From Nocardiopsis metallicus (GTDB lineage: Bacteria > Actinomycetota > Actinomycetes > Streptosporangiales > Streptosporangiaceae), in contig NZ_JACHDO010000001.1 of assembly GCF_014201115.1 (NCBI RefSeq), forward strand, positions 4,712,001 to 4,776,000: 64,000 bases of DNA, given 5' to 3'. The first letter of the stretch is position 1, and each line of letters starts with the position of its first letter. This document shows, piece after piece, positions 1-8,750 of this stretch. The position numbers and the translations under genes are program-made. The notes beneath the pieces were generated by a model that was not told the DNA's origin, made no database searches, and was given only the letters and a program-made list of their open reading frames with translations.

Positions 1-264
1 CGGCTGTCGCTGTCGTACCTGGAGGAGGTCTGGGCCTCGGCCGGGTTCATCCGGGTGCACCGCGGTTTCCTGATCGCCATCCCGTGGGTGCGGGACCTGC
101 GGGTGACCTCGTCCTCGGGGCTGGTGGCCGGAACGCCCGCCGGTGACGTACCGGTGAGCCGCAGGCACGGCCGCCATCTGCGCGAACAGCTCCTGGAAGC
201 GGCCAAACGGGACCAGCTGGGCCGCTCGGCCCGCCCGCCCGGAACGGCCAAGGAGCAGCCGTGA
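1..264 (+). CDS. LytTR-family response regulator, C-terminal part
   Basis: The reading frame is open from base 1, so the 5' part lies outside the window. The visible 87 codons read as a LytTR DNA-binding domain: an RLSLSYLEEV start, the conserved FIRVHRGFLIAI strand, then a VSRRHGRHLREQLL end typical of the family. LytTR regulators are the output half of two-component systems. The stop lies 20 bases before the DUF485/symporter pair, so this regulator, probably with an upstream histidine kinase, is likely cotranscribed with and controls carboxylate uptake. The receiver domain is not visible, so the signal is unknown. Confidence 0.85.
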   Translation, partial: RLSLSYLEEVWASAGFIRVHRGFLIAIPWVRDLRVTSSSGLVAGTPAGDVPVSRRHGRHLREQLLEAAKRDQLGRSARPPGTAKEQP

Positions 265-283
265 CCGGGGAACGGGGGCGGCC

Positions 284-709
284 TTGAGCCCGCGCCGGGA
301 GAAGCTGACCAGCCCGCAGACCCGGATCGCCCTGGCCCGGGGCAACCGGCCCGCGCACCACCTGCTGCCGGTCCCCGAACCGGTGGACACCGAGGCGGCG
401 CGGCGGCTCTTCCAGTCCCAGCGGCGCACCGCCGTGCGCACGGTGGTGCTGCTGGCGGTACTGCTCTTCGGGCTGAGCGGGTCCTTCGCGCTCTTCCCGG
501 CCCTGGGCGAGATCCGGCTGGCCGAGGTGCCGGTCTCGTGGCTGCTGCTGACCGTGGGGATCTACCCGGTGCTGTTCGGGCTGGCGCTGTGGCACGTGCG
601 CGCGGCCGAACGCCTGGAGGACGAGGCCGAGGACCGGGCCCCTCATCGCGGCGGCGACCGCGACGACGGCCGAGGCGGCACCACCGACGAACCCCACGGG
701 CCACCATGA
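284..709 (+). CDS. DUF485-like small membrane protein, symporter partner
   Basis: A 141-residue protein starting at TTG with a G-rich ribosome site just upstream; no better start lies in frame. Two hydrophobic helices (about residues 50-70 and 85-107) sit between a basic N-terminal tail and a charged, Asp/Arg-rich C-terminal tail. Genes of this size and topology (DUF485) usually sit directly before cation/acetate symporters, as here: its TGA overlaps the ATG of the next gene (ATGA), indicating translational coupling. The likely role is an accessory subunit of the transporter. Assignment rests on topology and neighbourhood more than on a sharp motif. Confidence 0.75.
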   Translation: MSPRREKLTSPQTRIALARGNRPAHHLLPVPEPVDTEAARRLFQSQRRTAVRTVVLLAVLLFGLSGSFALFPALGEIRLAEVPVSWLLLTVGIYPVLFGLALWHVRAAERLEDEAEDRAPHRGGDRDDGRGGTTDEPHGPP

Positions 710-2361
710 CCGCGGCCGTACTGGCGATCGGCCTGGTCCTGGTCACCAGCCTGTTCATCGGCGTCTACGGGGTGCGGGCGGCCCGCTCCACCTCCGACTT
801 CCTGGTGGCCTCGCACCAGGTCTCGCCCAACTGGAACGCGCTGGCGATCGCCGGTGAGTACCTGTCGGCCGCCTCGGTCCTGGGCCTGGCCGGGCTACTG
901 CTCAAGAACGGCCTGGGCACCATGTGGTACGCGGTGGGCTTCACCGCGGGCTACGTCGCCGTGGTCGCCCTGGTGGCGGGGCCCATGCGGCGGTCGGGGG
1001 CGTTCACCGTGCCCGACTTCGCCGAGTACCGGCTGGGCGCGCCCCGGCTGCGCAAGCTCTGCGGCTGCGTGGTCCTGGTGATCATGCTGCTGTACCTGGT
1101 GCCGCAGTTCAAGGGCGCCGGGGTGGTGCTGAGCCTGGTCAGCGGAACCCCCTACTGGGTGGGCGTGCTGCTGGCGGGGCTGGTGGTGAGCGGCTCCATC
1201 GCGGCGGGCGGGATGCGCTCGGCCACCTACGTGCAGGCCTTCCACTACCTCATCAAGCTGGCCTTCCTGGCCGTGCCCGCGATCTACCTCGTCGTGCACG
1301 CGGGCGCCGACACCCGCGCCGAGGCGCTGCACCCGGAGTGGGGCACCTCCTTCCCCGAGACCACGGCGGTGGAGTTCACCGTGGCCACGGACTTCAGCCT
1401 GAACGAGCCGGTGACCGTGGTCACCGCCGAGGGCGAGGAACTGGAACTGGCCGCCGGGGACCACTCGGCGGCTCGGGGCACGGAGTACGTGTTCCCGGAG
1501 GGCGCCACCATCCCGCACCCGGCGGGCCTGCCGGAGCTGGGCAGCGAGCGGTGGAGCACCCCGCTGCTGGACGTGGGCGGCTACCCGCTGTTCGAGACCT
1601 GGTCGACGCTGCTGGCCATCACGCTCGGCTGTATGGGCCTGCCGCACGTCATCATGCGCTTCCACACCAGTCCGAGCGCGCGGATCGCCCGCCGGGTGGC
1701 GGTGGGCGTGATCGCCCTGCTGGGGTTGTTCTACCTCTTCCCCACGGTCTACGGGCTGCTGGGCCGGGTGCTCACCCCGCAGCTGGTGATGCTCCAGGGC
1801 ACCGACACCGTCGCGGTGGTCCTGCCAGCGCAGGCCGTACCGGGTTCGGCGGGTACGATCCTGACCGCGCTGGTCGCGGCGGGGGCCTTCGGCGCGTTCC
1901 TGTCCACGTCCTCCGGGCTGCTGCTGGCCCTGGCCGGCGGCCTGTCCCACGACCTGTTCCAGGGCAGCGTGCCCCGGCTGCGGCTGGCCGTGGCGGTCGG
2001 CGCCTGCGTGGCGGTGCTGCTGGCGCTGCCCGCGCAGAGGATCGACATCAACGTGTTGGTGGTGTGGGCGTTCACGGTGGCGGCCTCGACCTTCTGCCCG
2101 CTGCTGGTGCTGGGCATCTGGTGGCGGCGCCTCACCCTGCCCGGGGCGGCTGCGGGGCTGATCGTGGGCGGGGTGACCGCCACCGGCGCGGTCGGCTGGT
2201 CGATCCTGTTCGCCACCCCCCAGGGATGGCTGACCGTGCTGCTGGCCCAACCCGCCGCCTGGACCATCCCGCTGGCCTTCCTGACGATGGCGGCGGTCTC
2301 CCGCCTCACCCGCCCCCCGGAGTGGGCGGAGCACGCGGTACTGCGCCTGCACTCCCCCTGA
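706..2361 (+). CDS. Sodium:solute symporter, cation/acetate symporter type
   Basis: A 551-residue SSF-family transporter. The ATG chosen overlaps the stop of the DUF485-like gene; the longer upstream frame is only open reading. The N-terminus has the family pattern: a membrane segment, then a conserved stretch ending DFLVASHQVSPNWNALAIAGEYLSAAS. About a dozen hydrophobic segments follow. Residues about 196-290 form a large polar insertion between helices, seen in actinobacterial ActP/MctC-like carriers. It probably imports acetate, pyruvate or other short monocarboxylates with Na+ or H+. With the LytTR regulator upstream it forms a regulated uptake operon. Substrate is inferred from family only. 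Confidence 0.88.
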   Translation: MTAAVLAIGLVLVTSLFIGVYGVRAARSTSDFLVASHQVSPNWNALAIAGEYLSAASVLGLAGLLLKNGLGTMWYAVGFTAGYVAVVALVAGPMRRSGAFTVPDFAEYRLGAPRLRKLCGCVVLVIMLLYLVPQFKGAGVVLSLVSGTPYWVGVLLAGLVVSGSIAAGGMRSATYVQAFHYLIKLAFLAVPAIYLVVHAGADTRAEALHPEWGTSFPETTAVEFTVATDFSLNEPVTVVTAEGEELELAAGDHSAARGTEYVFPEGATIPHPAGLPELGSERWSTPLLDVGGYPLFETWSTLLAITLGCMGLPHVIMRFHTSPSARIARRVAVGVIALLGLFYLFPTVYGLLGRVLTPQLVMLQGTDTVAVVLPAQAVPGSAGTILTALVAAGAFGAFLSTSSGLLLALAGGLSHDLFQGSVPRLRLAVAVGACVAVLLALPAQRIDINVLVVWAFTVAASTFCPLLVLGIWWRRLTLPGAAAGLIVGGVTATGAVGWSILFATPQGWLTVLLAQPAAWTIPLAFLTMAAVSRLTRPPEWAEHAVLRLHSP

Positions 2362-2460
2362 TCCGACCGAGGACCGACCGCTCTCCGCGTAGGACCGGGC
2401 CACCCGTGCCCGAGCGCTCGGGGCGCCGCCCACGCGGGACCAAAGGCCTTGGCGCGCCGG

Positions 2461-2472
2461 CCAACCGGTTGG
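2461..2472. promoter_or_regulatory. 12-bp perfect palindrome CCAACCGGTTGG
   Basis: A perfect 12-bp palindrome lies 46 bases upstream of the secreted-protein start at 2518, in the 156-base gap after the symporter. Its position suits an operator, but no regulator is known for it and a palindrome of this size can arise by chance. Confidence 0.3.
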
Positions 2473-2517
2473 TAGGTTCACAGCGCCCCAGGCCGAACCC
2501 GCCACCGGAAGGACAAA

Positions 2518-3063
2518 GTGCCGCCCCCCATCTCCCGTCGCGCGCGATTCACGTCCCGGCTCACCGCCACGACCGCTTTGGCCGCCTGCTTCGCACTCTT
2601 CCTTCCCGGCACCGCCTTCGCCGAGATGGGCCAGGTCCGCACCGAGACCCGGGAAATCATCATCACCGAGGAGGGTGTCTACGAGGTCGGCGAGGACGTG
2701 GAGAGCCTGGAGGCCTTCCTGGAGGAGAACCCCGAGTACGCACCCTCGGTGGAGGACCCCGACGGCTTCAGCACCCTGGCGACCACCTCGCTGCCCCTCA
2801 CCCACGGCACGCTGACCACGAGCACCACCAACTGCGACAGTGCCACGGTCCGTTACAGCAAGACCAGCGGTTCACGGCTCACCATCCGGTTCTCCGTCGC
2901 CCAGGTCGGCCGACTCACCCAGACCGGCGGCATCATGAGCATCGTCGCGGGCCAGTCCCGTAGCTACTCGGTCAGCCTCCGCCCCGTCGGCAACGTTCAG
3001 GGCCGCATGTACGTCACCCAGCAGGGCACCACCTTCACGAACAACTACATCAGCTGCCGCTAG
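2518..3063 (+). CDS. Secreted protein of unknown function
   Basis: A 181-residue protein starting at GTG, preceded by a good ribosome site (GGAAGGA). The N-terminus is a Sec signal peptide: basic residues, hydrophobic core (ALAACFALFLPGT), likely cleavage after AFA near residue 35. The mature part has an acidic segment (residues 40-80) followed by a Ser/Thr-rich beta-like domain with two Cys residues (near 102 and 180) that could form a disulfide. No family is recognised. It stands alone between the symporter and a decayed toxin-antitoxin locus. Confidence 0.75.
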   Translation: MPPPISRRARFTSRLTATTALAACFALFLPGTAFAEMGQVRTETREIIITEEGVYEVGEDVESLEAFLEENPEYAPSVEDPDGFSTLATTSLPLTHGTLTTSTTNCDSATVRYSKTSGSRLTIRFSVAQVGRLTQTGGIMSIVAGQSRSYSVSLRPVGNVQGRMYVTQQGTTFTNNYISCR

Positions 3064-3152
3064 CCCCCCCGGCCCGCAACACAGGGGGAGGCGCGAACCG
3101 CTCGCCGTCCGTGCCTCCCCGTCTGTTCCTGTTCCGCTCCGTGTCGCCAGTC

Positions 3153-3464
3153 TCATGGCCGCCGACCGGTTGGGGGGACGCTCTGCTCCGCCGCCTCGGT
3201 CACGAGGTGCCGGTGCGGTTCCGGGGGAACACGGACCTGGGACTCCCCCGATTGGGCGCGCTCCACGATCGGCAGTGGTGGCTCCTCACCGGTGGCGACC
3301 ATGGCCTCCACCGTGTCGGCCGCGAGCTGACGAATACCCTCGAATGCCTCCTAGCTCCCGGAAGCGACCCAGGACAGGGGCGGAAACTCGGCCACGGTCC
3401 CGGCATGGGCCTCGCCCTCCGCCGACCACTGGACACCGTAGGCACAGTGTTCCGCACCGTTCAC
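3153..3464 (-). pseudogene. hicB: HicB-family antitoxin, interrupted by a stop codon
   Basis: Reading the minus strand from a GTG gives a HicB-like protein: AYGVQWSAEGEAHAGTVAEF, PPLSWVASGS, then an in-frame TAG at codon 38 (bases 3351-3353). It continues in the same frame as EAFEGIRQLAADTVEAMVATGEE and SQVRVPPEPHRHLVTEAAEQ. The first part matches the HicB fold and the second the C-terminal ribbon-helix-helix region (usual form: VRVPPELHRRLALEAAEEG). Without the TAG it would be a 103-residue antitoxin of normal length. A remnant of hicA lies directly upstream. The stop, the odd C-terminus and the missing toxin show a dead locus. Confidence 0.6.
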
Positions 3465-3496
3465 CGTTTCTCGATCGCAGCGAGGACCTGTCTCAC
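3461..3496 (-). pseudogene. hicA: HicA toxin remnant (N-terminal codons only)
   Basis: Twelve codons beginning GTG read VRQVLAAIEKR then stop. This matches the start of HicA toxins, which typically open KVRxVLxxIExDGW. The stop overlaps the GTG of the hicB relic. Most of hicA has been deleted, fusing its first codons to hicB; the hicA-then-hicB order is the usual one. The match is short, so the call depends on the hicB neighbour. Confidence 0.4.
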
Positions 3497-3742
3497 CTGG
3501 CAGCCCCTCGCCCTTCCACGATCACTGTGAGTATTCACCCGCGGATCCCCTGACCAGGGCATCCTGCAAACCTGGTGCGAGGTACCGCCCTGTCGCCGCG
3601 GACCGAGGTAGTGCGCGCACACCTTCGCCGAGTCCGCGAACCGAACCGACAGGCCTGGGAGCGGGTTGATTCCGCGCCTGGGGACCGCACACACCCCCTA
3701 CGATCACCATGTGAACATTCCACGCCACGAGGAGTCACCGCC

Positions 3743-4525
3743 CTGCCTTTCGGATCGGCGCCCACCGCCGTTCCGGAACCGGCGTGCGCGCAAGGGGCCT
3801 CCGTCCTCTTCGCGGCGGTGGCGGCGAGTGCGCTCGTGCTCGCCTGCGGATCCGCTCCGGCGTTCGCCCGGCAGACGGAACCCAGGGTGGAGGTGGGGCC
3901 GTCGGGGGTGTACGTCGATGACGGGGTCAACCGGGTGGACGTCAACCCCGGAGGGACCCGGGTGGACACCCCCGGCGCGCACGTCGACGTCCGACCCAGG
4001 TCGCACGTCCTGGTGTGCGCCAACGGGGTTAGGGTGGTCGTGCACGCGGGGCAGGCGCCGAACTGCCCCCAGCCGCCACCGGCACCCCCCGCTCCCGAGC
4101 CGCCCGCTCCAGCACCGCCCGTTCCGGAGCCACCGGCCCGGGTGGACCCTGCGCCGCCACAGAGCCGGGAGGCGCCCCCGGCGGCCCCGTTCGAGCCCGC
4201 GCCGGTCGAGTCGGCACCCGTCGGGCCCGAAGCCGGCCCCGTGCCCGAACGCGCTCCGGCCGAACCGGAACCAGAGGCCGCCCGGGAGCTGCCCGAGTCC
4301 GCCCCGGAGACCTCACCGGCGCCGTCCGAGACCCCGGCCCCCGAGCCGGCCGCCGCCCCCTTGGCCGCCGTGCAGCAGGAACTCCTGGTGGACGCAGCTG
4401 TGCCTGCTCCGGCCGAGGCCGCTTCGGCGTTCACCCCGATGCGCACGATGGCGGTCGTCGCGATCGTCGCCGCCGGTACCGCCACCGGAGCGAGCCGCGC
4501 GATGGCAGCGCGCACTTCCGAATAG
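3743..4525 (+). CDS. Proline-rich surface protein with signal peptide and C-terminal anchor
   Basis: The frame encodes a hydrophobic export signal (SVLFAAVAASALVLACGSAPAFA), a short Val/Asp-rich domain (VEVGPSGVYVDDGVNRVDV and a V-R-V-V-V-H stretch), about 170 residues rich in Pro, Ala and Glu, and a C-terminal hydrophobic segment (MAVVAIVAAGTATGA) followed by basic residues. That is the layout of a wall-spanning, membrane-anchored surface protein. The start is unclear: a CTG at 3743 lies after a GAGGAG ribosome site, whereas the nearest upstream GTG (3611) lacks one. Function unknown. The Pro-Glu-Ala stretch is low complexity and cannot be used for homology. Confidence 0.6.
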   Translation: MPFGSAPTAVPEPACAQGASVLFAAVAASALVLACGSAPAFARQTEPRVEVGPSGVYVDDGVNRVDVNPGGTRVDTPGAHVDVRPRSHVLVCANGVRVVVHAGQAPNCPQPPPAPPAPEPPAPAPPVPEPPARVDPAPPQSREAPPAAPFEPAPVESAPVGPEAGPVPERAPAEPEPEAARELPESAPETSPAPSETPAPEPAAAPLAAVQQELLVDAAVPAPAEAASAFTPMRTMAVVAIVAAGTATGASRAMAARTSE

Positions 4526-4587
4526 CGCTGCCCCCGCCCGCGGCGCCCGACCCTTCCGTTTTCCGGGGCCGGGGCCTCCGGCCGGGG

Positions 4588-5361
4588 TCAGGGGCGTTCC
4601 AGGGTCAGGTCCGCCCGGTCGAAGCCTGCCACCGTCTCCTCCATCACCTCCGAGTCGTTGGCCAGGACACCGCTGTACGGGTTCCCCATGAAGAACAGCA
4701 TCACGATGGTGCCGAAGACGAACACCAGGTTCACCCCGGCCCAGAAGTAGGCGGTTCCGGCTCCCGACTTGATCATGGCGAACGGAAGCACCGCGACGAC
4801 CAGGGCCGACAGCGCCGAAACCGCCAGCAGGGCCGGGGGGATCTGGTTCTCGGCGGCGTCGGCGCGTTGGTTCCGCGCGTCGCTGAGCTTGGTGACCTCC
4901 TGGCGGGCGGTCAGCCGGTCCAGGCCGTCTCCGGTGTCGGACACCGACAGGCCCCGCACCGACGCCGCGAGGGCCGCGAGGTCGTCGTCACCGACGCGGC
5001 TGAGCTCCCCCTGGGTCTCCATCAGCGGCCAGTCCTCCTCGAGGACCGTCGCCAGGTAGGTGCGCAGGTGGCCGCGCACGGCCTCGCCCTCCTCGCCCGG
5101 AAACGCGGTACTGCTCCAGTACAGGGCCTGGGCGGCACCGGCCTCGGCGATCATCTCGTCCTCGGCGGTCTTGTACTCCTCCCAGCCGATGACCACGGAC
5201 ATGGCCGCGGCCACGAGGTACAGCGACAGCACGCAGGGGGCGATGATGACGCCCACAGCTCCGCCGGAGAAGTCGTCGGTGATCCGGAAGCGCCGGGCGG
5301 CCAGCACCGCCCCGCCGACCATGGCGGCCAGGACGGCGAGGACGACGAACAGCGTGAACAT
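4588..5361 (-). CDS. DUF4239 (bestrophin-like) membrane protein
   Basis: A 257-residue protein with ATG start. Two hydrophobic helices at the N-terminus (about 1-20 and 38-62), a central acidic/helical domain (residues 65-175, with a conserved AEAGAAQALYW-like segment) and two C-terminal helices (about 176-197 and 207-228) give the standard DUF4239 topology and length. The family is distantly compared to bestrophin channels, but its function is not established. It stands alone, convergent with the proline-rich surface gene, with 269 bases of non-coding DNA upstream. Confidence 0.8.
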   Translation of the reverse strand: MFTLFVVLAVLAAMVGGAVLAARRFRITDDFSGGAVGVIIAPCVLSLYLVAAAMSVVIGWEEYKTAEDEMIAEAGAAQALYWSSTAFPGEEGEAVRGHLRTYLATVLEEDWPLMETQGELSRVGDDDLAALAASVRGLSVSDTGDGLDRLTARQEVTKLSDARNQRADAAENQIPPALLAVSALSALVVAVLPFAMIKSGAGTAYFWAGVNLVFVFGTIVMLFFMGNPYSGVLANDSEVMEETVAGFDRADLTLERP

Positions 5362-5630
5362 GAGTTTTCCCAGGTGGTCTCGGCAGGAGGACGGATCATC
5401 CTAAGCACGGGACACAGCGCTGTTCCGGGGAAACAGAAAAGCTTCACCGGGCCGTTCCCACGTCCGGTCTGCATCTTTCGGTAGATGTCTTGAACTGCCG
5501 GGACACACCTCTCGGCCGAGCCGCCGCGGGAAGTCGAACGGATGACGGCCGCCGCCCCCGGGAGGTTCGGGGTCAGCGGCCGTCCGCACAGGGCCGGGGC
5601 AGGACGCGTTTCCCCTCCCGGGCCGGTTCG

Positions 5631-8474
5631 TCAGTCCTGCACGAACACCGCGACCGTGCGCGGCGGAACCGTCAGGGTGCCGGTGTCCGGATCGAAGGAC
5701 GAACCCCGCACGACTTCGTCACCGGACTCCGCCTGGACCGGGTGCAGGGCGACGGCACCGCCGGCCAGAGCGTCCACTCCCTGGTCGACGGTGTCCGGGG
5801 TCGCGTTGAACACGACCGTTACCGACGACCAGTCGCCGTCCAGGCCCCGGGTGTCCACGTGCATCGTGAGGACGCCGGGCAGCTCGTCGGCTCCGCTGGT
5901 CGGGAAGGACACCCGGGCCTGGATCTCCTCGGCCGTACCCAGGGAGAACGCCGGGGTGGACGCCCGCACGCGCATCATCTCGCCGAAGCGCTCACGGCTC
6001 TCCTCGATCGCCGCGCAGTCCGCGACCAGCGCCGGATCGGCGAGCAGGGGCCGGGCGTAGTCCCACTTGTCCTCGTTGTCCCAGGCCGGCGGCAGGCCGA
6101 CGCCGAAGTTGTTGCCCTGGCCGCAGTCCCAGTTCAGCCGGTTGAACCAGTCTCCCGAGTCGTAGGAGTTGCGGTCCAGCGACTTCGAGCGCAACCGTTC
6201 GCTGCCCGCGTGCACGAACACCGTGCCCTGACCGAACACCGCCGTGCCCAGGGAGAGCGCCTGCATCCGCACCCGGTCGTCCATCGGGGTGTCCTGGGGC
6301 AGCTTGTAGGCGAGCGCGTCGTAGAGGGTCTCGTTGTCGTGCGCGTCCACGTAGGTGACGGCTTCCCCCGGTGCGAGGTTGTACCCGGCGGGGGTTCCGT
6401 TGTAGTCCACCTCGCCGCCGGTCACCCGCCGACCGGAGGAGTCCGTGAACCGGTAGTCGCGCAGATTGCCGGTCAGCCCCACCTTGACGAGGTCCTGGTA
6501 ACCGAGCAGCCGCGCGAGCTGCTCCTCCTCGGTGCCGTTGGCGGGCGAGCCGTTGGGGTCGGTGTACAGACCGGAGCCGAAGCCCTGCGCGCGGGGGTCC
6601 TCGTCGAAGGGCCCGCCGCCGCGCACCCCGTCACGGAGCCGGTCGTTGAAGGTGCCGACTCCGGTACCGGCCATGTTGGTCTGCGTGGCCTGTTCGAAGC
6701 GGGCGTCGTCAGCGACCTCGCCGAAGTTCCACCCCTCGCCGTAGAGCAGGATCGACGCTCCGTCGACCCCGTCCTCCTCAAGCGTGAGCTCGTCGAGTGC
6801 GGCACGCACGTCCAGGATGTTCTGCTTGGGATGGTGGCCCATGAGGTCGAAGCGGAAGCCGTCGACCTTGTGGTCGCGCGCCCAGGTGGTCACGGAGTCC
6901 ACGACGAGCTTGCCCATCATGAGGTGCTCGGGTGCGGTGTTGGGGCAGCAGGTGGACGTGGCCACGCCGCCGTCGGCCTCCAGGCGGTGGTAGTAGCCGG
7001 GCACGATCCGGTCCAGGACCGACTGCTCGTCCTGCCCGGCCTGGTGGGTGTGGTTGTAGACCACGTCCATCACCACGCGCAGCCCGGCGTCATTGAGGGC
7101 CGCCACCATCCGGCGGAACTCGGTGAGGCGCGCCGCGCCGTCGGGTTCGGTGGCGTAGGAGCCCTCGGGCACCGTGTAGTGGTACGGGTCGTAGCCCCAG
7201 TTGAAGGCGTCCTCGCCGCGGACCTCGGCGATACAGGCTTGCTGCTCCTCGGAGTCGGGGGCGAAGGAGTCCAGGTCGCAAGGGGGTTCGGCACGGTCGG
7301 CCGGGTCCTCGGGGACCGAGCCGATGTCGAAGACGGGCAGCAGGTGAACGTAGTCGACTCCGTCATCGGCCAGGTCTGCGAGCTCGCGCATCCCGGTGGA
7401 GCCGGACTCGGTGAAGGCCGCGAAGGTGCCGCGCAGTTCGGCTGGCACCGTCGGGTCGGAGACGGAGTGGTCGCGCACGTGCAGTTCGTACACCGCGGCC
7501 GCGTGCGAGGGCACGGCCTCGGGTTTGGCCAGCTCGGACCAGCCCTGCGGGGCCAGGTCCGGGTCACTGAGGTCGACCAGGTGGGAACGGGTGGATCCGG
7601 TGGCCAGCGAGACGCTGTAGGGGTCGGTGACCCGGTTGTCCACCACGGCCCCGCGGCCCTCGTCCGCGGAGGGGGAGAACACCCGCACGTCGAACGTGTA
7701 GTAGCGCCCAGACCAGCTCACCGGGCCCTTGACCGACCACACACCGGTCCGGTGGTCCTGCCGCATGCGTACGGTGCGCGACGTGCCCGTGGTGGGGTCG
7801 TCGTAGAGCTCCAGGCTCACGGACTGTGCGGTCGGCGCCCACAGGGACACCGTGGGACGCCCCCGGGAGTCCCAGACCGCACCGAGTTCCGTCTCTGCCG
7901 CGGCCGCGTAGACGTCGTCGAGCACGCCGGGGATCTGGACGCCGGTCGCGGCGGTGACGGCGCCCTCCCCGTCACGCTCCACGACGGCGAGCTGCCCGGT
8001 GAGGGCCGAGCGCAGCAGTGGAAGGTTGGCCCCTTCGATGGTCAGGGCGGACAGGTCGGCCAGGTGGGGCCAGGCTTCTCGCTGCTCGTCGGTGGGGCCG
8101 TCGGGGGCGGGGGCCAGGTCCAGGGCCTGGTGGGTTCCGCCGAGCACGCCCTCGGAGAGGTCGAGGTCCCCCTCGGCGGAGGAGACCAGGGCGTAGGTGT
8201 GCTCCGTGTCGGCCTCGGCGGGCCAGAGCACGGTGGTCCGGTCGATCCAGTGGGCGCGCTGCGCGGTGAGGTCCACGCCCACAGTCTGCCCCGCGGATTC
8301 GGTGGGGGCCGGGACGGCGGAGGCGCTCGCCGTGGCGCCGAACAGCACGGGGAGCGCGAGGGCCGTGGCGGCGAGGACGGGGACGGCGGCACGTACCGCG
8401 TGTGCGGCGGGAGGGGCGCTGTCGGGGCTGCGTCCGGCGCGGGGGCGCTCGGACCGGTGGTACGGGGGTCTCAT
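5631..8474 (-). CDS. pulA: Secreted pullulanase-type alpha-1,6-glucosidase (GH13)
   Basis: A 947-residue exoenzyme. The ATG is chosen because it precedes a twin-Arg-poor Sec-like signal (VRAAVPVLAATALALPVLFGATASA, likely cut near residue 45). An N-terminal beta domain and a CBM48-like domain (WDSRGRPTVSLWAPTAQSV) precede the catalytic barrel. The pullulanase motif NWGYDP and the GH13 regions are present: DVVYNH (about residue 470), GFRFDLMGH with the nucleophile Asp (about 540), GEGWN with the acid/base Glu (about 578) and DAHDNE (about 709). It debranches pullulan, starch or glycogen outside the cell. A MalR-like operator lies just upstream, pointing to maltodextrin control. Confidence 0.93.
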   Translation of the reverse strand: MRPPYHRSERPRAGRSPDSAPPAAHAVRAAVPVLAATALALPVLFGATASASAVPAPTESAGQTVGVDLTAQRAHWIDRTTVLWPAEADTEHTYALVSSAEGDLDLSEGVLGGTHQALDLAPAPDGPTDEQREAWPHLADLSALTIEGANLPLLRSALTGQLAVVERDGEGAVTAATGVQIPGVLDDVYAAAAETELGAVWDSRGRPTVSLWAPTAQSVSLELYDDPTTGTSRTVRMRQDHRTGVWSVKGPVSWSGRYYTFDVRVFSPSADEGRGAVVDNRVTDPYSVSLATGSTRSHLVDLSDPDLAPQGWSELAKPEAVPSHAAAVYELHVRDHSVSDPTVPAELRGTFAAFTESGSTGMRELADLADDGVDYVHLLPVFDIGSVPEDPADRAEPPCDLDSFAPDSEEQQACIAEVRGEDAFNWGYDPYHYTVPEGSYATEPDGAARLTEFRRMVAALNDAGLRVVMDVVYNHTHQAGQDEQSVLDRIVPGYYHRLEADGGVATSTCCPNTAPEHLMMGKLVVDSVTTWARDHKVDGFRFDLMGHHPKQNILDVRAALDELTLEEDGVDGASILLYGEGWNFGEVADDARFEQATQTNMAGTGVGTFNDRLRDGVRGGGPFDEDPRAQGFGSGLYTDPNGSPANGTEEEQLARLLGYQDLVKVGLTGNLRDYRFTDSSGRRVTGGEVDYNGTPAGYNLAPGEAVTYVDAHDNETLYDALAYKLPQDTPMDDRVRMQALSLGTAVFGQGTVFVHAGSERLRSKSLDRNSYDSGDWFNRLNWDCGQGNNFGVGLPPAWDNEDKWDYARPLLADPALVADCAAIEESRERFGEMMRVRASTPAFSLGTAEEIQARVSFPTSGADELPGVLTMHVDTRGLDGDWSSVTVVFNATPDTVDQGVDALAGGAVALHPVQAESGDEVVRGSSFDPDTGTLTVPPRTVAVFVQD

Positions 8475-8539
8475 AGGGGGTGCCCGGTCCTCTCGGAGAA
8501 GGAGGTGTCCCCGGCAAGCTAATGAGACCTGACTCACTC

Positions 8540-8574
8540 CTGCAAGAGTTTCCGTCATTTTTCTGAAAACTTGC
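8540..8574. promoter_or_regulatory. Inverted repeat resembling a MalR (LacI-family) operator
   Basis: The sequence CTGCAAGAGTTTC, a short spacer, then GAAAACTTGC forms an inverted repeat 66-100 bases upstream of the pullulanase start. The left arm contains CTGCAAG, the reverse complement of the CTTGCAG motif described for streptomycete MalR. The position suits repression of the pullulanase gene. The regulator gene is not in the window, so the assignment is inference. Confidence 0.5.
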
Positions 8575-8653
8575 GCGCTGGAGGCAGCATGGTGGAGGGC
8601 AATCCCGGATCGGCCCTGGAGATACCGACGGCCCGGGGCCCGGACACGGCGAA

Positions 8654-8684
8654 GGGGGTGCGGCACCGTGGTGCTCGCACCCCC
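8654..8684. terminator. Hairpin terminator downstream of pckG
   Basis: GGGGGTGCG (8654-8662) pairs with CGCACCCCC (8676-8684), and the loop contains a further GCACC/GGTGC pair. It lies 67 bases beyond the pckG stop. There is no T run, as is common in actinomycete terminators. Confidence 0.65.
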
Positions 8685-8750
8685 TCGGGTGTCAGCCGTC
8701 CCCTTGCGCGGAAAAGGTGGGGACGACCCGAACGGCTACTCCGCCGGAGG

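Noticed and set aside
47..697. Long frame opposite the DUF485 gene
   Set aside because: It is the antisense reflection of a G+C-rich coding region, with no family pattern and no ribosome site.
895..2805. 636-codon minus-strand frame opposite the symporter
   Set aside because: Composition is biased to Gly, Arg, Gln and His as expected for a shadow frame, and the symporter frame is a known family.
5490..8522. 1,010-codon plus-strand frame opposite the pullulanase
   Set aside because: Shadow of the pullulanase gene; no domain and no start site.
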